Assembly (NCBI GenBank): GCA_043812755.1
Contig: JBDRLV010000007.1
Span: forward strand, 1 to 37,383
Source: JBDRLV01 sp043812755
Lineage (GTDB): Bacteria; Patescibacteriota; Patescibacteriia; UBA9934; GWF2-40-263
Direction: 5' to 3'
Length of the DNA: 37,383 nt
Part shown: positions 23,671 to 29,313 of the stretch, piece after piece
How positions within the stretch are numbered: the stretch's first letter is position 1
How the letters are laid out: every line of letters begins with the position of its first letter
The notes under the pieces: model-generated
Told to the model about the DNA's origin: nothing
What the model saw: the letters and a program-made list of their open reading frames with translations, nothing else
The model's database searches: none
Made by a program: the position numbers and the translations under genes

Positions 23671-23772
23671 TTAAACTTCATCTTGGATGCTCTGGCAAGC
23701 TTTACATTGATCTTCGGCTTCTTCATCGGTCTCTTGGCCGCATGATGTACAAACACCTCCGTCAAAAAGCAT
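23671..23772 (-). CDS. 33-residue zinc-ribbon-like microprotein
   Basis: On the minus strand an ATG at 23772 opens a 33-residue frame: it starts MLFDGGVCTSCGQ and continues to KACQSIQDEV. Two CxxC pairs (Cys 8 and 11, Cys 23 and 26) are spaced as in a small zinc ribbon, and the protein is acidic. TTGTGC, an 18-base spacer and TATAAT lie upstream, though the distance to the ATG is about 30 bases. It converges on murG, ending two bases from that gene's stop. Function unknown. Confidence 0.6.
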   Translation of the reverse strand: MLFDGGVCTSCGQETDEEAEDQCKACQSIQDEV

Positions 23773-23835
23773 AATGATATTGGTTAATAATAATATAAAA
23801 TATTATAACTAATTTAGGAAATAATGCACAAGGTC

Positions 23836-23864
23836 TTGTCAAGGCTTTTTTCGTATGGTATAGT
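23836..23864 (+). promoter_or_regulatory. Possible promoter toward tRNA-Lys
   Basis: TTGTCA, 17-base spacer, TATAGT. The 480 bases to the tRNA hold only a partial TTGTCATCCTGAGG repeat (23933-23976), the element at 24085-24339 and no supported gene. Confidence 0.4.
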
Positions 23865-24084
23865 TTTGACCACTTGTTGGTATGAATGAGGGAAATAGGA
23901 AGCATGGAGCGGAAAGCAGGGGAGCTGACAAGCTTGTCATCCTGAGGCCTTTATGGCCGTAAGGATCCCATTGTTGGTGAGAGCACCTATAACGAAATGA
24001 AAAACAGTAAGTAAAATTTTGCAGAATGTAGAGAATGGTTTCGTAGAATTTCAGATAAAAAGATATTTTGAAATATATATTCAA

Positions 24085-24339
24085 GTAAAAGGTTTAAAAA
24101 TAGATGAGATGCGAAGGGCTTGGGCGAAGTGAAGTGTTAAATAATATTCTACAAAATGGATGAGATATTCGTAAGAAGCGAGTATCTAATAAAACTTCAC
24201 AATTTTTTGTGAGTAAAAGGTTTTAAAATAGATGATATGCGAAGGGCTGGAGTGAATAAAACTCCGAGCCGTATCTAAATATACGGTGAGGTGTTTTATG
24301 AGCGAAGCCCGAGCAGATCGCTATTTTTGAGCCTTTTAC
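24085..24339. mobile_element. MITE-like inverted-repeat element ending at tRNA-Lys
   Basis: The left arm begins GTAAAAGGTTTAAAAATAG and the right arm, read on the minus strand, begins GTAAAAGGCTCAAAAATAG; both go on to a GGGCTT word. A third copy of the arm lies inside at 24213-24250. It encodes nothing and ends two bases before the tRNA. A similar design occurs at 36089-36213. Confidence 0.6.
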
Positions 24340-24341
24340 CT

Positions 24342-24416
24342 GGGGCGGTAGCTCAGTGGTAGAGCAGAGGCCTTTTAAGCCTAAGGTCGCGGGTTCGATC
24401 CCCGCCCGCCCTACCA
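24342..24416 (+). tRNA. tRNA-Lys(UUU)
   Basis: The full cloverleaf can be drawn: acceptor GGGGCGG with CCGCCCT (one G-U), D stem GCTC/GAGC, anticodon loop CTTTTAA with anticodon TTT, variable AGGTC, T arm GCGGGTTCGATCCCCGC, and encoded CCA at the end. The outermost anticodon-stem position is a G-A mismatch. Confidence 0.95.
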
Positions 24417-24426
24417 GCCTTCGCTA

Positions 24427-24696
24427 AAGCTTCGGCTGGCGGAGCCAGCATATAAAAAGGTTTAGCGAAGGCTGGCCCGCCGTAGCTCCAAAGGAGCGAA
24501 GGAGGGCCAAGTAAAGAACTGCATGTCGTGCAGTTTTTTGTTTATAATTTGTTGGCACTTTATTTGACGCCGAAGCTTCGGCTGGCGGAGCCAGCATATA
24601 AAAAGGTTTAGCGAAGGCTGGCCCGCCGTAGCTCCAGAGGAGCGTAGGAGGGCCAATATGCAATGAGCCGCAATTTGCAGTTTTTTGTTTATAATA
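24427..24696 (+). repeat. Tandem duplication downstream of tRNA-Lys
   Basis: An 84-base block (24427-24510) recurs at 24573-24656 with about two changes, and each block is followed by a different short hairpin and the same GCAGTTTTTTGTTTATAAT word. The block contains GGCTGGCGGAGCCAGC and two hairpins around GGAGC. The second copy places a TATAAT just before the GIY-YIG gene. Confidence 0.8.
24517..24540 (+). terminator. Terminator after tRNA-Lys
   Basis: CTGCA pairs with TGCAG around TGTCG, followed by TTTTTT. A second such hairpin (TGCAA/TTGCA then TTTTTT) lies at 24659-24686. Confidence 0.7.
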
Positions 24697-24703
24697 TTTG
24701 CAT

Positions 24704-24952
24704 ATGTATTATGTGTATATATTAAGAAATCAAGAAGATATGTCACTGTATAAAGGTTGGACGTCCGATTTGAGAAAGCGAATGCAAAAACATGTGCAGA
24801 AAAGTACTCGGACAACAAGGGTACGAGAAGGAGAATATGAATTAATTTGGTATTGTGCTTTTCTAACAAAGTATCAGGCAATACGATTTGAAAAGTATTT
24901 AAAATCTGGATCTGGCCGTGCTTTTGCAAAAAAACGACTCATTAATGAGTAA
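24704..24952 (+). CDS. GIY-YIG domain endonuclease
   Basis: An 82-residue single-domain protein of the GIY-YIG superfamily (YhbQ/UvrC-N type). MYYVYILRN carries the first motif (Tyr-Val-Tyr replaces GIY), YKGWTSDLRKRMQKH the second with the catalytic Arg, and FEKYLKSGSGRAF includes the conserved Glu. These small nucleases are common in Patescibacteria; the DNA target is unknown. A TATAAT ends eight bases before the ATG, so the mRNA is probably leaderless. It lies in the middle of repeated DNA beside a tRNA, a setting that fits a mobile or domesticated element. Confidence 0.88.
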   Translation: MYYVYILRNQEDMSLYKGWTSDLRKRMQKHVQKSTRTTRVREGEYELIWYCAFLTKYQAIRFEKYLKSGSGRAFAKKRLINE

Positions 24953-24994
24953 TTATTTGTTTTAACTTTCTGGACAAAAAAGTCAACAAAACCC

Positions 24995-25023
24995 TTGACA
25001 AAAGAGCATTTTTGTGCTATACT
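24995..25023 (+). promoter_or_regulatory. Promoter of the 25551-28964 operon
   Basis: TTGACA, 17-base spacer, TATACT, with the TTTTTGTGC word before the -10 as at 17950. The leader to the first gene is about 520 bases and holds a CCTCC/GGGGG repeat at 25153-25182, the repeat at 25211-25324 and the element at 25410-25537. Confidence 0.8.
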
Positions 25024-25210
25024 TGTAGCATAATTACAATCAAATATTGGGGAGAGAGACCAATAAGTACAATAATTACGCATTATTGCGTATTAGGCTG
25101 ATTTTGGATGTTTTTCTCCACAAAGACACTCAAGGTCAGCTTGTTTTATTTCCTCCTTACTAAGGGGGAACAAAAGGGGGTTTAAGAGCTCAAGGGGCTC
25201 AGGAGGATGC

Positions 25211-25324
25211 GGTAGCCGCAGGCTTTTCCGCCTCAGCCAGAGGCTGATGGGCCTTTGGCTCAAAAGGCGGATCAGCCTATGGCTGAAGCCTGCGTTTGAA
25301 CGCGGCCTAAAGGCCGCGGCTACC
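25211..25324. repeat. Long GTAGCCGCAGGC repeat in the operon leader
   Basis: Ends GGTAGCCGCAGGC and GCCGCGGCTACC-like sequence are inverted, with inner GCAGGC, CCGCC and GGCCT palindromes. It will be transcribed as part of the leader. Confidence 0.7.
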
Positions 25325-25409
25325 AGAGCAGTTTCACTATCACAGCTTATAAACGATTAGTTTGTAGGTTGAAATGGTGAAGTTTTTAGGGATATGTTTC
25401 CCACCCAGC

Positions 25410-25537
25410 GTCTGCCAAACGTTGGTTCAAGTGTTTCCATAAAAACCGTCTCCTGTCTGTGATCTGCTCGATCATGGAAATCAGGCGCCCTTAGTCAGGC
25501 GAAAAAAAGACAATCTGCTTTGGCAAGTAGACAGACT
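25410..25537 (+). promoter_or_regulatory. Structured 5' element, copy A
   Basis: This element precedes the 25551 gene and is repeated before the MYG1 gene (26598-26724). Identical blocks include GTCTGCCAAACGTTGGTT at the start and GACAATCTGCTTTGGCAAGT near the end. GCCAAA pairs with TTTGGC and GTCT with AGAC, closing the element. TGATC (25460-25464) pairs with GATCA (25470-25474) around TGCTC; copy B has GGATC/GATCC here, a compensatory change. The Shine-Dalgarno GGAG follows directly. It behaves like a riboswitch or translational control element; the ligand is unknown. Confidence 0.7.
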
Positions 25538-25550
25538 CTTTGGAGTTAAA

Positions 25551-26168
25551 ATGAGCATCGTAGCAGATATCCGTGGAACCGTGGAAGAGAACATGAGTCG
25601 TGTTGCACAACAGGGTAACTGGCCCAGCTACATCAACGCGAAGGATTCACTCCTCGGCCGTATCCCCGAGGTTGGTCAGGCCACCGCCCCTGGATTCGAT
25701 GCCGGCATTGCCTGCGCGATGGACATCATCCCGCGCGACAAGCAGGGTCTGGCCTCTGTGCTGCACGCCGCCTACACCGAGGCAGCCGTGGAGCAGGTTC
25801 GCTCCGAGACCTCCGGCGACAGCTGGGACCCGGACAGCGAGTCCATCTGGTGGCTCGCGATGTGCAGTATCTGTCAGGAAGATGGTGTGGACAACACCAG
25901 TCTCATCGAGCAAGTGGAGAGCGCCAAGGTGTTGGCAACGGATCCCGAGAGTCGCATCGCCGCGGCCAAGGATATGCTCGAGCGCATGAAGGGTGACTTC
26001 ACGGTCATCGCCGACGGAACTCCCTTTGTCACCCGTGACGGTGGCATGCAGGGCGCCTACCTGCAGGGGCACGACTTCGCGGTGCAGTGGGCCGAGGCCT
26101 ACGGCATCTTCTTCGTCGGAACGTTCCGCGAGAGTCTCGGTATCCCCGAGGACTTCGAGTGGTCCTAG
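25551..26168 (+). CDS. Unknown 205-residue protein, probably cut short by a UAG
   Basis: Not recognised. An acidic, mostly helical soluble protein (rich in Ala, Glu, Asp, Ile) without signal or membrane segment; a four-Cys distribution gives no motif. GGAG lies seven bases before the ATG, with the same GGAGTTAAAATGAGC junction as the MYG1 gene. The frame ends at TAG (26166-26168), but the same frame continues for another 40 codons with the same strong G/C third-position bias to a second TAG at 26289. The predicted full product would be about 246 residues. Its final part (VHGSKQFV...VVAIAKATLR) loosely resembles the end of the MYG1 protein (CHGGRFV...AAIAMAKAAIKA). It is the first gene of a five-gene operon. 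Confidence 0.75.
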   Translation: MSIVADIRGTVEENMSRVAQQGNWPSYINAKDSLLGRIPEVGQATAPGFDAGIACAMDIIPRDKQGLASVLHAAYTEAAVEQVRSETSGDSWDPDSESIWWLAMCSICQEDGVDNTSLIEQVESAKVLATDPESRIAAAKDMLERMKGDFTVIADGTPFVTRDGGMQGAYLQGHDFAVQWAEAYGIFFVGTFRESLGIPEDFEWS

Positions 26169-26291
26169 GCCGTCGATGAGAAGGACCGCCCCATGTCCGG
26201 GCCGGTGCACGGTTCCAAGCAGTTCGTGAAGTGCAGTGATCTGCAGGAGCTGGGCCGCGTCGTGGCCATCGCCAAGGCCACCCTGCGCTAG
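26169..26291 (+). pseudogene. Coding-like extension after the in-frame UAG
   Basis: Forty codons follow the UAG in frame, begin AVDEKDRPMSGPVHGSKQFV and end VVAIAKATLR, then TAG. Codon choice is that of the gene before it, so this was or is translated. Nonsense mutation, regulated readthrough or an assembly error would all explain it. Confidence 0.7.
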
Positions 26292-26319
26292 ATTCTAGCG
26301 AACAACCCCACAAGAATTT

Positions 26320-26511
26320 CCAGCGGACCCACAAGCATGCTGGATGAAAGTTCAAGGGCATGCAATGTGCCCAATAGTTCCTTCCACCTAGATGACACGA
26401 CTGGGTCATCTACCTACCTCTAGGGGATCGTAACCAGTATCGCAAGATACTCCCGTTACATAGCATCCCCCTCCCACTGAATATTTATCGCAAGATGAAT
26501 GTTCTGAGGAG
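26320..26511 (+). ncRNA. Structured 3' element, copy A
   Basis: Follows the first gene and is repeated after MYG1 (27753-27903). Stems: CCAGC/GCTGG (26320-26324, 26339-26343), GGGCATG/TGTGCCC around CAA (26356-26362, 26366-26372), GGGGAT/ATCCCC (26423-26428, 26465-26470) around GTAAC/GTTAC and GTATC/GATAC with a GCAA loop, and an 11-bp stem at 26479-26504 again closed by GCAA. An extra GATGAC/GTCATC hairpin (26391-26410) is absent from copy B. Whether it acts as RNA or as DNA is unknown. Confidence 0.7.
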
Positions 26512-26597
26512 AAAATCAAATTTATTTCTCTTTCCTTCGCAGAGCATAAAATGACTGTGCTTTGAAAAGGCAAAATATCGCCTACTTTTTTACTAAC

Positions 26598-26724
26598 GTC
26601 TGCCAAACGTTGGTTTCCATATTACAGTTAACCCCGTCTCTTTTGTTGGATCTGCTCGATCCATCATAAGCGCCCAAACTAAGGGTGTAAAAAAGACAAT
26701 CTGCTTTGGCAAGTGGATAGACTC
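26598..26724 (+). promoter_or_regulatory. Structured 5' element, copy B
   Basis: Second copy of the element at 25410-25537, in front of MYG1. GGATC (26648-26652) and GATCC (26658-26662) pair around TGCTC; CGCCC pairs with GGGTG near 26671-26688 where copy A has CGCC with GGCG. The rest matches in the conserved blocks but not in loops. Confidence 0.7.
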
Positions 26725-26738
26725 AATTGGGAGTTAAA

Positions 26739-27719
26739 ATGAGCAAGATCGTAACTCACAGTGGCGCTTTCCACGCCGACGATGTGATGTCTGGCGCAGT
26801 TCTCAAAACCCTGTTCCCGTATCTCGAGGTCGTGCGCACGCGCGACGAGAACGTCCTCAAGGCCGCCCTGGCCGACAAGGATACCATCGTGTTCGACGTG
26901 GGTGGAGAGTGCAATGCCGACACCCACAACTTCGACCACCACCAGAAGGGTGGTGGCGGCACGCGCAAGAATGGCGTGCCGTTGAGCTCGTTCGGCCTGA
27001 TCTGGCGCCGCTTCGGTATCGAGTTCTGCACGCGTGTGATCGCGGTGCAGACCATCGACACCGACGTGCACCCGCAGGTGCTGATGAACGAGATCGACAC
27101 CGAGCTCGTGCAGGGCGTGGATGCCATCGACGCAGGTGCGGTCGATGATCCTCGCTTCCGTCCAGCTATTGGCCCGCACATGCACGACACGTGTGTCGAA
27201 GTGCAGACCATTTCGGGTGTGCTCTTCGACCTGAACCCCCACAAGCTGTTGGGGGCCACGGACGAGGACTTCGATGTGGCCTACGGTGCGGCAGTGGAGA
27301 TCGCTTCGGCGTATCTTCGCAGTTTCTGCCTGACTCAGCTCGCTCGCCTGCACGGCAAGCGACTGATCGAGCAGGGGCGTCGCATCGAGGATCAGATCGT
27401 GGTCGCAACCGCGGTGGTGCCGGATTGGTCGGACGTCGTGTCCGGGCCCGACGGTTTCGAGGAGACCATGTTCTACCTCGACCCCGATGGTTCCGACCCC
27501 ACGGGGCAGGCCTACATGATCTGGCAGGTCCCGACCGAGCCGCGTGGTTTCGCTGGTCGCAAGCCTCTGCCAGAGAGTTGGGCTGGTCTGCGTGGGAATG
27601 CCTTGGTGGCACAAACCGGCATCGAGGGCGCGAACTTCTGCCACGGCGGACGTTTCGTCGGTGGCGGAAAGACCCTCGAGGCGGCCATCGCCATGGCCAA
27701 GGCAGCGATCAAGGCCTAG
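26739..27719 (+). CDS. MYG1-family (UPF0160) DHH-like phosphoesterase/exonuclease
   Basis: A 326-residue protein of the MYG1 family, whose eukaryotic member is a 3'-5' RNA exonuclease. Metal-binding and catalytic words are present: THSGAFHADD near the N terminus, DVGGECNADTHNFDHHQKGG with the DHH core (about 50-72), and FCHGGRFVGGGKTLEAAIAMA near the end (family form HxxxFIGGxKTxExAL). Length is typical. The start at 26739 follows GGGAG by seven bases; a TTG 12 bases earlier is unlikely. A nuclease gene between structured RNA elements suggests RNA turnover as the theme, which is an inference. Third positions are strongly G/C. Confidence 0.9.
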   Translation: MSKIVTHSGAFHADDVMSGAVLKTLFPYLEVVRTRDENVLKAALADKDTIVFDVGGECNADTHNFDHHQKGGGGTRKNGVPLSSFGLIWRRFGIEFCTRVIAVQTIDTDVHPQVLMNEIDTELVQGVDAIDAGAVDDPRFRPAIGPHMHDTCVEVQTISGVLFDLNPHKLLGATDEDFDVAYGAAVEIASAYLRSFCLTQLARLHGKRLIEQGRRIEDQIVVATAVVPDWSDVVSGPDGFEETMFYLDPDGSDPTGQAYMIWQVPTEPRGFAGRKPLPESWAGLRGNALVAQTGIEGANFCHGGRFVGGGKTLEAAIAMAKAAIKA

Positions 27720-27752
27720 TGCACCAAGCGCTTCGCTCTACACAACAATTCT

Positions 27753-27903
27753 CCAGCGGACCCACAAGTATGCTGGATGAAAGTTTGAGGGCGTGCAACG
27801 CGCCCAGTAGTTCTTTCCTTCTTAGGGGATCAGTAACCGTCCGGTTACGATAGCATCCCCCTCCAACTGAATACTTTTCATAAAGAAGAGTAGTCAGTTG
27901 GAG
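27753..27903 (+). ncRNA. Structured 3' element, copy B
   Basis: Same order of stems as copy A: CCAGC/GCTGG (27753-27757, 27772-27776), GGGCGTG/CGCGCCC around CAA (27789-27795, 27799-27805), GGGGAT/ATCCCC (27825-27830, 27855-27860) around GTAACC/GGTTAC, and CTCCAACTGA/TCAGTTGGAG (27861-27870, 27894-27903). In the second stem an A-U pair of copy A is G-C here. It lies between MYG1 and the membrane protein gene. Confidence 0.7.
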
Positions 27904-27933
27904 AAAAAAAACCATTGCCTTAAAGGAGGACAT

Positions 27934-28245
27934 GTGGTTTGGTTGACAAAATTTGTGCTTGTTTTCGTTCAGGTCGCGATGGCCTGGACAGTGGCATTGT
28001 GCTACCTTGTGATGGTTTCCCGTGCGGAAACCTTCCAAACATCACTGTGTCTTTGGGGGCTAGCGATTGCTGTGTCTCGATACAGCACCACATCTTGCGA
28101 GCGGTTGCTTAAGCAAGCAAGATGTGAAAACGGCTGGGCAAAAAAAATAATCCTGATTGCAACTCTTTTTGCGGTTGTTGCTGCAGTTGTGGCAGGGTTC
28201 GCTGCTCTTATCAACATCTATAACGTTTTCGTCCTTTCCCTCTAG
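27934..28245 (+). CDS. Small multi-pass membrane protein
   Basis: A 103-residue protein starting at GTG 27934, four bases after AAAGGAGG; an ATG two bases earlier is in another frame and stops after four codons. Three hydrophobic segments (about 4-24, 32-42 and 70-98) suggest two or three membrane helices. Not recognised. It is the third gene of the operon after the MYG1 gene, so it may anchor or regulate its products at the membrane; that is an inference. Confidence 0.65.
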   Translation: MVWLTKFVLVFVQVAMAWTVALCYLVMVSRAETFQTSLCLWGLAIAVSRYSTTSCERLLKQARCENGWAKKIILIATLFAVVAAVVAGFAALINIYNVFVLSL

Positions 28246-28326
28246 GTAATATGTGACACTAGTCACGATGGCAGTCCGTATTAGAAAAAGGGGGGATAGA
28301 GAAAAGTGCTCAGTAGGAGGAAAGAC

Positions 28327-28560
28327 ATGAAGGTTTTTTGGTTTTTGCTCTTCGTTTGGGCGGTGGCGTTCTTTACGCTTCCGCAAGGTGGAGAGCTGAT
28401 CGCTCTTGCGGTGGCAGGCATCACATATGCCATCGTAAACAAGCTGTTCGGCCAGCATCTCCGGCAGCGGTGGAAGGAGACCCGCGTGCATCACACGATG
28501 GTCAGAATCCTCTCCACCCAGCTGTGGGGTGAGCAGGCGAACAGAAACCTCAACAAGTAG
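28327..28560 (+). CDS. Small membrane protein
   Basis: A 77-residue protein with one long or two short N-terminal helices (about 2-18 and 23-42) and a basic, Arg/Trp-containing cytoplasmic tail (QHLRQRWKETRVHH). AGGAGG lies eight bases before the ATG; a GTG 21 bases upstream contains the ribosome site and is not used. Not recognised. Fourth gene of the operon. Confidence 0.65.
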   Translation: MKVFWFLLFVWAVAFFTLPQGGELIALAVAGITYAIVNKLFGQHLRQRWKETRVHHTMVRILSTQLWGEQANRNLNK

Positions 28561-28601
28561 AAAGGAGATCTTTAGAAAAGGGAACAGTGGTTTTCGTTTG
28601 A

Positions 28602-28682
28602 GCCTTCCTTGGCGGTATATAAAGAAGTTATTTAGCATATGTGCTGTTGGATGAACCAACAGCCTGTGCCAAGGAGGCAAAG
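28602..28682 (+). promoter_or_regulatory. Hairpin that hides the ribosome site of the next gene
   Basis: GCCTTCCTTGGC (28602-28613) is complementary, apart from one bulged T, to GCCAAGGAGGC (28668-28678), which contains the AAGGAGG Shine-Dalgarno of the gene at 28683. A second hairpin, GCTGTTGG/CCAACAGC (28643-28650, 28656-28663), stacks inside. An RNA thermometer, riboswitch or protein-controlled switch is inferred. Confidence 0.65.
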
Positions 28683-28964
28683 ATGGAAATCATGGACCAG
28701 AGCTGGGAACAGGGCGGTGAAGTTGAACGCCCAACCTTTGAAGCGTTTGACACGCAAGGCCAAATGCTGGATGAAACCGAAACAGTCGGCTCTTCTTTCA
28801 GCAAGGCTGAAAACGACGACATATGCCTGCACCTTGAGGGTGTGAGCGAAGGGGTCGCGGTTTTGGTCTGGCAAGGCAAGCGCTTTGTAGTTCAAGCGCA
28901 AATGTCCGCAGACGGCGTGGCAAACATTGTCATTGGTCCAGAACGAGTTGAGAGCCAAGCGTAG
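28683..28964 (+). CDS. Unknown 93-residue protein
   Basis: Last gene of the operon. Acidic and Glu/Gln-rich at the N terminus (MEIMDQSWEQGGEVERP), then a short beta-rich region (VAVLVWQGKRFVVQA) that could form a small barrel; no signal or membrane segment. AAGGAGG precedes the ATG by five bases but is paired in the predicted leader hairpin, so translation may be conditional. A frame upstream to 28641 overlaps that hairpin and is not favoured. Not recognised. Confidence 0.7.
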   Translation: MEIMDQSWEQGGEVERPTFEAFDTQGQMLDETETVGSSFSKAENDDICLHLEGVSEGVAVLVWQGKRFVVQAQMSADGVANIVIGPERVESQA

Positions 28965-28986
28965 GTTCTCGGTTCCCCAAACTTGT

Positions 28987-29018
28987 GAGGAGCGCGTTGC
29001 AAATGCAACGCGCTCCTC
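28987..29018 (+). terminator. Long perfect hairpin at the operon end
   Basis: GAGGAGCGCGTTGCA (28987-29001) pairs with 29004-29018. Few U residues follow, so it may stabilise the 3' end more than stop transcription. The next intrinsic stop is at 29098-29132. Confidence 0.6.
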
Positions 29019-29097
29019 CCTCAAAATGAGTGCCGATTTATCGACATTCTGAGGAGGAGTAATCCTGAAAAGGATTTCCATTTACAATTTCATAATA

Positions 29098-29132
29098 TCA
29101 AAACAGAGTCGCTTCGGTGACTCTGTTTTGAT
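29098..29132. terminator. Bidirectional terminator
   Basis: CAAAACAGAGTC pairs with GACTCTGTTTTG around a C(TTCG)G loop; A- and T-rich ends on both sides suit stops from either direction. Confidence 0.8.
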
Positions 29133-29135
29133 TAA

Positions 29136-29296
29136 AAATAAAAAGGAGCGAATAAGTCGCTCCAAGATGAGAGATGGTGCACTGCCCAGAGAGCTAATAA
29201 CTGCAAGACAAGGAATGGAGGTTTTTATCTCACATAAACCAGCTCTCCCCCCAGCAGTGCACCAGATATTAAACTACCCCTTTTTTATTTATTTGT
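29136..29296 (-). ncRNA. Candidate small RNA, about 160 nt, divergent from the P-type ATPase gene
   Basis: On the minus strand TTGTAC (29332-29327), an 18-base spacer and TATAAT (29308-29303) predict a start near 29296. GGTGCACTGC pairs with GCAGTGCACC (10 bp) and AGAGCT with AGCTCT inside it (29176-29268), leaving a G-rich bulge. It ends at a terminator, GGAGCG/CGCTCC (29145-29163) followed by TTTTTATTTTT. No coding frame is evident. Its promoter overlaps the first codons of the ATPase gene. The rod-like fold with an internal bulge slightly recalls 6S RNA, but this was not established. Confidence 0.6.
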
Positions 29297-29313
29297 AAAT
29301 TGATTATACAAAC

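Noticed and set aside
23884..23961. A 26-codon frame after the promoter at 23836
   Set aside because: It runs into a TTGTCATCCTGAGG repeat, has a biased composition and no ribosome site.
26166..26168. UAG reassigned to an amino acid such as pyrrolysine
   Set aside because: UAG ends several normal genes in this window, and no pyrrolysine genes are seen.
26679..27644. A 321-codon open frame opposite the MYG1 gene
   Set aside because: Antisense shadow of a gene with strong G/C third positions; it has no start signal and crosses the structured 5' element.
25410..27903. Integron-type gene cassettes with attC sites
   Set aside because: The elements contain hairpins but not the attC core sites (GTTRRRY and RYYYAAC), and the 5' and 3' elements differ from each other; no integrase is in view.
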